Shown: positions 6,640 through 12,274 of the stretch, piece after piece
Position numbering within the stretch: the stretch's first letter is position 1
Layout: the number at the start of each line of letters is the position of its first letter
NCBI GenBank assembly: GCA_964449175.1
Contig: CAYUYH010000063.1
Location: forward strand, 1 to 12,274
Origin: CAYUYH01 sp964449175
Lineage (GTDB): Bacteria > Planctomycetota > Phycisphaerae > SM23-33
Direction of reading: 5' to 3'
DNA: 12,274 bases
The notes under the pieces: model-generated
Database searches by the model: none
What the model saw: the letters and a program-made list of their open reading frames with translations, nothing else
What the model was told of the DNA's origin: nothing
Made by a program: the position numbers and the translations under genes

Positions 6640-6729
6640 AGGCGGGTAGCTCAGATGGAAGAGCGCCCGGAAGGACCCTTTGGGCCCATACACCCGGGAG
6701 GTCGTGGCGTTCGAATCCCACCCCGCCTA
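6640..6729 (+). tRNA. tRNA-like gene with enlarged anticodon arm, isotype undetermined
   Basis: A 7-bp acceptor stem is perfect (AGGCGGG 6640-6646 with CCCGCCT 6722-6728), then T8 A9, a perfect D arm (GCTC 6649-6652 with GAGC 6661-6664, with GATGG in the loop), G26, a 5-bp anticodon stem (CCCGG 6666-6670 with CCGGG 6694-6698), variable AGGTC, and a T loop TTCGAAT (6710-6716). The discriminator is A6729; CCA is not encoded. Two oddities stand out. The anticodon loop is 23 bases instead of 7, has no U33, and can form an inner hairpin GGACCC-TTT-GGGCCC (6673-6687). The T stem has an extra C (6708): GTGG pairs with CCAC and G6709 with C6717 around it. An alternative hairpin TTGGG/CCCGG would present CAT in an 8-base loop. 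It may be a degenerate tRNA, a non-decoding tRNA serving the adjacent FemAB enzyme, or another tRNA-like RNA. Likely cotranscribed with the upstream operon. Confidence 0.65.
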
Positions 6730-6733
6730 TCCC

Positions 6734-6765
6734 GCAAGAGGCACGCCGCGTCGGCTGCCTCTTGC
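6734..6765 (+). terminator. Long perfect hairpin just 3' of the tRNA-like gene
   Basis: GCAAGAGGCA (6734-6743) is fully complementary to TGCCTCTTGC (6756-6765). Within the 12-base interval, GCCG (6745-6748) pairs with CGGC (6752-6755) around CGT, leaving only C6744 bulged, so the stem is effectively 14 bp. It starts five bases after the discriminator base of the tRNA-like gene and ends before the next gene at 6784. It lacks a T-run (TCATAG follows), so it may be a partly effective terminator or an RNA processing and stability element rather than a classic intrinsic terminator. Confidence 0.55.
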
Positions 6766-6783
6766 TCATAGCTGGCTGATGCC

Positions 6784-8001
6784 ATGAAGCGTCTGCTATT
6801 CATCTCGCATCGTATGCCGTACCCGCCCGACAAGGGCGAGCGCGTCCGCGCGTTTCAGGAAATCGTCGCCCTGGGCAGGCAATTTGAGGTCACCGTCGCC
6901 TCGGCCGTCGATGGCGAAGCAGAGCGCGCGGCCGCGGCCGAACTGGCGACCCGCTGCCGCAAGGTAATCACCGCGCCGGCCGGGCGCCTGCGGCTAATGC
7001 GCGGCGTGGGGTCAATGCTCGCCGGCCGATCGCTGACGGAAGGCTTCTTCCGCAACGCGGCCTTGGGCAGACTTCTCGCCGACGAGGCCGCCGCTCGCCC
7101 GTTCGACCTGGCCGTGTGCTACTCATCCGGCGTGCTGCCGATTGCGCTTGCGACCCCGGCGGGCGCGCGCGTGGCCGACCTCGTCGACGCCGACAGCGCG
7201 AAGTGGCTGGCCTACGGCGAATCTTCCCACTGGCCGATGAGCTGGCTGTACGCCCGCGAGGGGCGAGCCGTCGCCCGCCTCGAGCAGCTCGCCGCCGAGC
7301 AGTGCGACGCCGTCGCCGTCGTCAGCCCCGCCGAGGCGCGGGCCGCCGGCCTGGCCGGGCCGAAGCTCGTGGTCGCGCGAAACGGCGTCGACAGCCAGTA
7401 CTTCGCCCCGCGCCCGATGCCCGAGCACGCGCCGCCGTCGATCGTGTTCACCGGTACGATGAGCTACCGCCCGAACATCGAGGCCGTCTGCTGGTTCGTC
7501 CGCGAGGTTTGGCCGGCGCTGCAGCGGCAGGCCAAGGACCTGACGTTCGTGATCGTCGGTCGTGACCCCGCCCCGGCCGTCCAAAAGCTCACCGCCCGGC
7601 GCGGCGTCATGGTCACAGGCGAGGTCGACGACGTCCGCCCCTACCTGGCCGCCGCGGTCGCAGCCGTCGTGCCGCTGGGCATCGCGCGCGGCGTGCAGAA
7701 CAAGATACTGGAGGCGATGGCGATGGGCCGGGCCGTCGTGGCCTCGCCCGCGGCGACCGTCGCGTTCGACATTCTCGCCGACAATTGCCTGCTCCAGGCC
7801 GACACGCCCGACCAGTGGCGCCGCCACGTCCTCGATCTGCTCCACAAGCCGCCGTGGCGCGAAGGCATCGAGCAGGCGGCCAGGGCGGCCGCGACCGGGC
7901 AATTCAACTGGGACAAGTGCCTCGCGCCCCTGGTGGACAGGTGCGTGCAACTGGCCGGCGGTGAACCCGATGCCGCGGCCGCAGCGGAGAATACACAGTG
8001 A
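6784..8001 (+). CDS. Glycosyltransferase, TIGR03087-like (XrtA/PEP-CTERM EPS system)
   Basis: 405 residues, GT-B fold, family GT4-like. The N-terminus MKRLLFISHRMPYPPDKGER is the usual opening, with a glycine/lysine-rich loop for donor entry. The C-terminal donor domain has RNGVD (199-203), FTGTMSYRPN (222-231) and GVQNKILEAMAMGRAVVAS (303-321), with E310 as the expected nucleotide-sugar contact. These strings are very close to the group annotated as sugar transferase of the PEP-CTERM/EpsH1 system. The sugar and linkage cannot be read from sequence. It is cytosolic and probably acts at the inner face of the membrane on a lipid-linked acceptor. The ribosome binding site is weak. It is the first gene after the tRNA-like element and hairpin, and it ends in a GTGA overlap with the VanZ-like gene. 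Confidence 0.9.
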   Translation: MKRLLFISHRMPYPPDKGERVRAFQEIVALGRQFEVTVASAVDGEAERAAAAELATRCRKVITAPAGRLRLMRGVGSMLAGRSLTEGFFRNAALGRLLADEAAARPFDLAVCYSSGVLPIALATPAGARVADLVDADSAKWLAYGESSHWPMSWLYAREGRAVARLEQLAAEQCDAVAVVSPAEARAAGLAGPKLVVARNGVDSQYFAPRPMPEHAPPSIVFTGTMSYRPNIEAVCWFVREVWPALQRQAKDLTFVIVGRDPAPAVQKLTARRGVMVTGEVDDVRPYLAAAVAAVVPLGIARGVQNKILEAMAMGRAVVASPAATVAFDILADNCLLQADTPDQWRRHVLDLLHKPPWREGIEQAARAAATGQFNWDKCLAPLVDRCVQLAGGEPDAAAAAENTQ

Positions 8002-8420
8002 CAGGCCGAGCCACACGCGCGATCCGAATAACCACGGGCGTCTACGCCACCGCGCTGGCCGTCGCCAGCCTGCTGCCCTCCGAAGGCCGGCTTGGCGGAT
8101 GGGACAGCAGCTTCAGCCCTGACCTCCAGAACGCACTGCACGTGCCGTGCTACACGGTGCTGGCGGTGGGCGTGGCATTGTCGATCTCGGCCGGCGCGGC
8201 CGCGACGGTGGGGGCGTTGCTGCTCGCCGGCGCGGCGACGGCGGTGTTCGGCGTCGTCCTGGAGGCCGTGCAGATACTCATCCCCGGGCGGACCGGCTGC
8301 GTCGACGACGTCGTGCTGAATCTGGCGGGGATAGCCGCGGCCATGCCCATAGCCTGGTGGCTGACGCGACGGATGCGGCGGGGGCCCTCGGGCGTCGAGA
8401 GCGAACGGGGCCAAATGTGA
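7998..8420 (+). CDS. VanZ-like family membrane protein
   Basis: 140 residues, GTG start overlapping the previous stop as GTGA. Four hydrophobic segments are predicted at about 10-27, 46-64, 68-88 and 104-122. Conserved VanZ-family polar residues are present: NALH (45-48) at the start of helix 2, EAVQILIPGR (89-98) after helix 3 and DDVVLNLAG (103-111) leading into helix 4. VanZ itself was named from a glycopeptide-resistance cluster, but most relatives sit in envelope or EPS loci, including XrtA-type ones, with no defined biochemical role. Here it lies between two glycosyltransferase genes, so a role in envelope polysaccharide handling is more likely than antibiotic resistance. The last codon ATG and stop TGA overlap the GTG start of the following gene. 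Confidence 0.85.
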   Translation: MTGRATRAIRITTGVYATALAVASLLPSEGRLGGWDSSFSPDLQNALHVPCYTVLAVGVALSISAGAAATVGALLLAGAATAVFGVVLEAVQILIPGRTGCVDDVVLNLAGIAAAMPIAWWLTRRMRRGPSGVESERGQM

Positions 8421-9577
8421 TCGAAGGCAAGACCATCCTGTGTTTCGCCAGCGGGTACGACGCGCCGCCGACCAGCAAGCACCACGTCATGGGCCTGCTG
8501 GCCGAGCGGAACACCGTGCTGTGGGTGAACTACCACGCGTCGCGCGCCCCCTCGGCCGGCGGGGCCGACCTGGCCCACATGGCCCGCAAGCTGGCGCAGG
8601 TGGTTCGCCCGCTGCGAGAGGAACGCCGGAACCTGTTCGTCATTACGCCGCTGGTCGTGCCGCTGCCGGCCTCCAGCCTGGCGAGGAGGCTCAACCGCCG
8701 CCTGCTCACGGGCAGGCTGGGACGCGCGCTGCGCCGCATCGGGCGCGGGCCTGTGCAGGTGTGGTCGTTCGCGCCGGACATCTCGTACATGCTCGGGCGA
8801 TTCGGCGAGGAGAAAGTGGTCTATTACTGCGTGGACGACTTCTCGCAGTTCACCGGCTACGACAAGGCCCAGGTGCTCGCCGACGAGGCCGACCTGTGCC
8901 GCCGAGCCGACCTGGTCGTCACCACCGCTCAGGCGCTCCAGCAGGCGAAGGCCCCGCTTAACCCCAACACGGTCCTCGTGCCGCACGGCGTGGACTACGA
9001 GCACTTCGCCGCCGCCGTCGCCGGCGAGCACGGTTGCCCGGCCGACATCGCGGACGTACCCGGCCCGATCATCGGCTTCTTCGGGTTGCTGCGCGACTGG
9101 GTGGACCTGCCGCTGGTCGCTGAGCTGGCCAGACGGCGGGGCGAGTGGCACTTCGTGCTGATAGGCGGGGCGACGGGCGACGTGTCGCGATACCGCCAGA
9201 TCCCCAACATGCACCTGCTCGGCCCCAAGAGCTACGCGGACTTGCCGGCCTACTGCGCCCACTTCGACGCAGGCGTGATACCCTTTGTAATAAATGAACT
9301 TACGCGGGCCGTGAACCCCATAAAGCTTCGAGAGTACCTTGCGGCCGGGCTACCGGTCGTCTCCAGCCCGCTGCCGGAGGTGCTCCGCTACGAGCAGTTC
9401 GTACACATCGCCGAAAGCGCGGATGAATGGGAGGCGGCGATCGAGGCCGCACTCGGCGAGGGTTCGCCGCAGGCCCGGCGACAGCGCTCGGAGGCGATGG
9501 CGGGCGAATCCTGGCCGGGGCGGCTGGAGATCATCTGCTCGCGCCTGGGCGAGGACAAAGCGAGGCAGGATGGCTGA
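8417..9577 (+). CDS. Glycosyltransferase, GT4 TuaH-like
   Basis: 386 residues from a GTG that overlaps the VanZ-like stop (GTGA). The frame is open for 270 bases further upstream, but that part overlaps the VanZ-like gene and has no family similarity. VYYCVDDFSQFTGYDKAQVL (135-154) and ADLVVTTAQAL (164-174), then VPHGVDYEHF (188-197) and NPIKLREYLAAGLPVVSS (300-317), are typical of the TuaH-like GT4 group, which includes an enzyme of teichuronic acid synthesis in Bacillus. IIGFFGLLRDWVD (218-230) opens the C-terminal domain. The sugar donor is unknown. There are no membrane segments. The codons around 9283-9320 are locally AT-rich compared with the rest of the gene. The stop is eight bases inside the start of the flippase gene, consistent with coupled translation. 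Confidence 0.88.
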   Translation: MIEGKTILCFASGYDAPPTSKHHVMGLLAERNTVLWVNYHASRAPSAGGADLAHMARKLAQVVRPLREERRNLFVITPLVVPLPASSLARRLNRRLLTGRLGRALRRIGRGPVQVWSFAPDISYMLGRFGEEKVVYYCVDDFSQFTGYDKAQVLADEADLCRRADLVVTTAQALQQAKAPLNPNTVLVPHGVDYEHFAAAVAGEHGCPADIADVPGPIIGFFGLLRDWVDLPLVAELARRRGEWHFVLIGGATGDVSRYRQIPNMHLLGPKSYADLPAYCAHFDAGVIPFVINELTRAVNPIKLREYLAAGLPVVSSPLPEVLRYEQFVHIAESADEWEAAIEAALGEGSPQARRQRSEAMAGESWPGRLEIICSRLGEDKARQDG

Positions 9578-11144
9578 CGATCACACGCAACCAGACGGCC
9601 AGGTCGGTGCAGCCGACGGCGCCGGCCCGCCGGGGCCGCGGGCCGACGCGCCGGCCAGCACCGCGCAGTTGACTCGCTCGGCCGGTCGCGGCGCGCTGTG
9701 GCGGCTGGGGAGCGGCGGCGGGCAGACGGTCGTGCGCCTCGCCTCCAGCATGGTGCTGGCCCGCGTGCTCGAGCCGCGCGACTTCGGCCTGGTCGGCATG
9801 GCGATCCTCGTGGTCGGCTTCATCCGCAGCACATGCGGGCTGGGCATGGGCATCGGCATCATCGCCAAGAAGGATGCCGACCAGACCGACATGTCCACGG
9901 CCTTCTGGACGAACCTTGCGGTGCAGTCATGGATGTTCGCCGTCGCGTTCCTGGTCGCGCCGTTCGCGCCGATCTACTTCGATACTCCGCTGGTCACCAA
10001 CGTGCTGCGGTGGTCCTCCGTAGTCTTCCTGCTGGCGGGCATCGGGTCGATCCCTCGCAGCCTGCTGACCAAGCGGTTGCAGTTCGGCTGGCTGGTCGTC
10101 TCGGAGATAGTCGGCACGGTCGTGGAGATAGCCGTGGCCATCACGCTGTCGGTGTGGTTCCAGGCCGGCTACTGGTCGCTGGTGGCGGCGACGCTGATCG
10201 GCTCGGCGGTGAGCTTCGCGATCGTCATCGTCCGCGCGTGGTGGCGGCCGAGCCTGATCTTCAGCCGCACCAGCTTCCGCCACCTGTTCAGGTTCGGCAT
10301 CAACGGCCTGGGCGCGCAAGTCCTGTACTACTTCCACAGCAACATCGACTACCTGCTGATCGCCCGGATGTTCGGCGCGCGGGTTCTGGGCCTATACGAA
10401 TACGCCTACCGCCTGCCGCACACACTGTACTGGCGGATCGTTCAGCCGATGAGCGGCGTGGTGTTCCCCACGCTGGCGACGATTCAGGACGACGACGAGC
10501 GCCTGGCGGCCGGCATGACCAAGTACGTCAGGTACGTCAGCCTGGTGATGTTGCCGCTGCTTGGCGGGCTGGCGGCGGTGGCCGACCCGGCCGTGCGGGT
10601 GTTGTGGGGCAGCAAGTGGCTGCCGGTCATCGTGCCGCTCCAGATTCTCTGCCTTGGTGCGGCCATCCGCTCGGTGACCGGGCCGGTCGGTTCGCTGTTC
10701 CTCTGCAAGCAGCGGCCTGACCTGCCCTTCAAGCTGGCGGGGATGAGCGTGGTGGCGGCGTTCGTGCTCGTGCCGCTGCTCGGGCTGCGGTGGAAGCTGC
10801 CGGGAGTGGCCTGGGGCATGACGCTGTCGAACCTGCCGAACGTCGTGGCCGTGTGGGTGGCGATGCGCATGGTCGGCTCCGGTCTGAGGCCGCTGGTGCG
10901 GGCGGTCTGGCCCGTGGCCGTCTCGGCGGGGATGTGCTACGTCGCCGCCAAGGCACAGGTGGTGTGCATGACGATGGTCGGCCAAGATCCGAAGGTGACG
11001 CTGCCCGCGGCGACGGTGATCGGCGGCCTGACATACGTCGCGACGGTCAAGTTTGTGTTCCCGGAGCTGCTCGTGGACCTGATGGCCACCACCCGCGCCG
11101 TCCTTGGCCGCGGCAAGCCCGGCCGGGCAGGGGGCGGGTCATGA
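9570..11144 (+). CDS. Polysaccharide flippase (Wzx/WzxC-like, MOP superfamily)
   Basis: 524 residues; ATG 9570 with GAGG four bases upstream, overlapping the previous gene by eight bases. The first ~35 residues are Gly/Pro/Ala-rich and probably disordered. From about residue 40 the protein is membrane-embedded with roughly 12-14 hydrophobic helices. ALWRLGSGGGQTVVRLASSMVLARVL (42-67) and LEPRDFGLVGMA (67-78) match the opening of the WzxC-type flippase group, and FHSNIDYLLIARMFGARVLG (255-274) is its characteristic mid-protein segment. The expected role is to move the lipid-linked repeat unit from the inner to the outer face of the cytoplasmic membrane. This implies a Wzx/Wzy-type pathway, but no polymerase gene is seen here. 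It ends in an ATGA overlap with the last glycosyltransferase. Confidence 0.92.
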   Translation: MADDHTQPDGQVGAADGAGPPGPRADAPASTAQLTRSAGRGALWRLGSGGGQTVVRLASSMVLARVLEPRDFGLVGMAILVVGFIRSTCGLGMGIGIIAKKDADQTDMSTAFWTNLAVQSWMFAVAFLVAPFAPIYFDTPLVTNVLRWSSVVFLLAGIGSIPRSLLTKRLQFGWLVVSEIVGTVVEIAVAITLSVWFQAGYWSLVAATLIGSAVSFAIVIVRAWWRPSLIFSRTSFRHLFRFGINGLGAQVLYYFHSNIDYLLIARMFGARVLGLYEYAYRLPHTLYWRIVQPMSGVVFPTLATIQDDDERLAAGMTKYVRYVSLVMLPLLGGLAAVADPAVRVLWGSKWLPVIVPLQILCLGAAIRSVTGPVGSLFLCKQRPDLPFKLAGMSVVAAFVLVPLLGLRWKLPGVAWGMTLSNLPNVVAVWVAMRMVGSGLRPLVRAVWPVAVSAGMCYVAAKAQVVCMTMVGQDPKVTLPAATVIGGLTYVATVKFVFPELLVDLMATTRAVLGRGKPGRAGGGS

Positions 11145-12262
11145 GAATCCTCTGCTGCGGCGAGAAGCCTGCCCTCTCGTCTCCCTTGCTGTGGACGGCC
11201 AAGGGGCTGGAATCCCTCGGCTGCGAGACCAGGTTCAACTACCCGGCCAACATCTCCCTGGGCCGGTGGCTTCGCCGCGTGCTCTGGGCCGACGTGCTGG
11301 TGAGCGTGTCGTGCGCGCCCGCCAACCGCTGGTCGATGCGCCGCGTGGCATTGGCGGCGGCGATGGGTCGGCCTATGATTCGCTGGTGGGCAGGCACCGA
11401 CGTCCTGAACGTCATTCGCAACCCGGCTGCGGCCGAGGCGGCGCGACAGATGGACCGGTTCGTCCTCCACAACGTGGCGATCGCGCCGCACCTGGGCGAT
11501 GAGTTGGCCGAGGTCGGCATACAGGCGCAGGTGATCCTCCGCTCGCCGCCGGAGGTGCCCCCGGGGCCGCGGCACTGGTCGCCGCAGCTCGCGCGGTCGG
11601 TGCTGGTGTACCTGCCGGCCGAGCGCGCGGACTTCTACGGGGCACGCGTCGTCGAGCAGCTCGTCGCGCGTCGAGGCGACGTGACGTTCTACATCCTGCG
11701 GGACGACGGCAAGAGGTTCGCCGCGTTCCCCAACGTCGTCTCGATGCCGTGGACCGACGATATGGACGGCGTCTACGCGAAGGTCGGCTGCCTGCTGCGC
11801 GTCACGGAGCACGACGGGCTGGCCCGCATGGTGCTGGAGTCGCTGGCTCGCGGCAAGCACGTGATCTACGCCTGGCCGCTGGAGGGCTGCCTGCTGGCGC
11901 GGAACGCCGACGAGGCCGCTCAGGCCCTGCGGGCCGTTGAGGCCGCCGGCGGCCCAAACGTCGCCGGGCCGGGCGCGGTGACCAACATCTGCGGCGACAG
12001 CGGCGCGTGGGGGCGGGCGGTGATGGCCGTCCTGCGCGACGCCCGCGCGCAGCGATGGCGCTGGGCATTGCGGGCATCCAGGCGCCTCATAGGCTTGTTG
12101 CGCGCAGCTGGCCCGGCCGGGGCCGCCGAGGCGAGAAGCGGAGTTGAAACCGGCTTGAAGGGTGGCGGGGCTCCTGCCCCGCCACCTAAGCCTGGTGTGT
12201 CGCGCGGCGGGGCGGGAGCCCCACCGCGCTCCAGAATGGGTTGCGAGCCCACGTCCGGGTAG
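11141..12262 (+). CDS. Glycosyltransferase (GT4-like) with repeat-derived C-terminus
   Basis: 373 residues; ATG 11141 overlaps the flippase stop as ATGA, with GGCAGGGGGCGGG upstream. The N-terminal domain starts MRILCCGEKPALSS and includes RWWAGTDVLNV (81-91). The C-terminal domain carries LLRVTEHDGLARMVLESLAR (218-237) followed by GKHVIYAWPL, a pattern of GT4-like EPS glycosyltransferases, with E233 as the likely donor contact. The donor sugar is unknown. Recognisable protein ends near residue 325-335. Residues 341-363 are encoded by two inverted copies of the GC-rich palindromic repeat (12161-12229) and read as Gly/Ala/Pro-rich sequence. The original stop was probably earlier, and the repeat insertion has extended the frame to TAG at 12260. 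The tail is unlikely to be needed for catalysis. Confidence 0.82.
   Translation: MRILCCGEKPALSSPLLWTAKGLESLGCETRFNYPANISLGRWLRRVLWADVLVSVSCAPANRWSMRRVALAAAMGRPMIRWWAGTDVLNVIRNPAAAEAARQMDRFVLHNVAIAPHLGDELAEVGIQAQVILRSPPEVPPGPRHWSPQLARSVLVYLPAERADFYGARVVEQLVARRGDVTFYILRDDGKRFAAFPNVVSMPWTDDMDGVYAKVGCLLRVTEHDGLARMVLESLARGKHVIYAWPLEGCLLARNADEAAQALRAVEAAGGPNVAGPGAVTNICGDSGAWGRAVMAVLRDARAQRWRWALRASRRLIGLLRAAGPAGAAEARSGVETGLKGGGAPAPPPKPGVSRGGAGAPPRSRMGCEPTSG
12161..12186. repeat. Dispersed GC-rich palindromic repeat, copy B (inverted)
   Basis: GGTGGCGGGG (12161-12170) pairs perfectly with CCCCGCCACC (12177-12186), with a further C-G pair and a TCCT loop. The core GGGGCTCCTGCCCC (12167-12180) is the exact reverse complement of the core of the copy at 3-16. 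It lies inside the last glycosyltransferase frame, and with the next copy it forms an inverted pair like a REP doublet. Confidence 0.75.
12202..12229. repeat. Dispersed GC-rich palindromic repeat, copy C
   Basis: GCGCGG (12202-12207) pairs with CCGCGC (12224-12229), and GGGGC (12209-12213) pairs with GCCCC (12218-12222), with one C/A mismatch between and a GGGA loop. The core differs by one base from the core at 3-16, and the right flank CACCGCGC is shared with that copy. It lies 15 bases beyond copy B and in opposite orientation. Confidence 0.72.
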
Positions 12263-12274
12263 ACGTAACCGGAC

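Noticed and set aside
6640..6729. Selenocysteine or other class II (long variable arm) tRNA
   Set aside because: No TCA anticodon and no extended acceptor or D stem for selC; trial class II folds for Ser-like anticodons give unpaired anticodon stems and no U33, and the D arm is class I-like.
6640..12274. tRNA-like gene as an attachment site of an integrated island covering the glycosyltransferase genes
   Set aside because: No integrase and no second copy of the tRNA 3' end is seen downstream within the window; composition is similar on both sides.

Overview
This GC-rich window carries most of an exopolysaccharide (EPS) synthesis and export locus of the type that accompanies exosortase XrtA/PEP-CTERM systems in Gram-negative bacteria. 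There is no rRNA or other phylogenetic marker. The very high GC, the XrtA-type gene set and the GC-rich dispersed hairpins would fit a planctomycete such as a Phycisphaerae-like lineage, but a proteobacterium or another phylum with XrtA loci is possible. An outer-membrane export lipoprotein indicates a diderm cell.

Layout. A PilZ (c-di-GMP receptor) gene lies on the minus strand (47-766). A roughly 480-base intergenic region follows, with a plausible extended -10 promoter and a hairpin-rich leader reading rightward. A plus-strand operon then encodes the outer-membrane export lipoprotein (1248-2036), the inner-membrane chain-length protein (2052-3719), an ExeA-like AAA ATPase (3793-4659), a BY-type tyrosine kinase (4669-5508) and a FemAB-like aminoacyl transferase (5550-6614). 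Next come a tRNA-like gene with a grossly enlarged anticodon arm (6640-6729) and a long perfect hairpin (6734-6765). A second plus-strand run follows: a TIGR03087-type glycosyltransferase (6784-8001), a VanZ-like membrane protein (7998-8420), a second glycosyltransferase (8417-9577), a Wzx-like flippase (9570-11144) and a third glycosyltransferase (11141-12262). Most junctions in this run are 4-8 base stop/start overlaps, so it is translationally coupled.

How the parts work together (inference from families): the glycosyltransferases build a lipid-linked repeat unit, the flippase moves it across the inner membrane, the chain-length protein with its separate kinase sets polymer length, and the outer-membrane lipoprotein exports the polymer. 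The ATPase and FemAB protein are typical XrtA-locus companions whose substrates are not settled. No polymerase, priming sugar transferase or exosortase is visible here; they may lie outside the window. The divergent PilZ gene suggests c-di-GMP control.

Most notable: the tRNA-like gene, whose acceptor and D stems are intact but whose anticodon loop cannot be normal, sits 25 bases after the FemAB gene. FemAB-family enzymes use aminoacyl-tRNA, so a dedicated non-decoding tRNA is a testable idea. Copies of one short palindromic repeat lie at both ends of the window; two of them, in inverted orientation, are translated into the C-terminus of the last glycosyltransferase.
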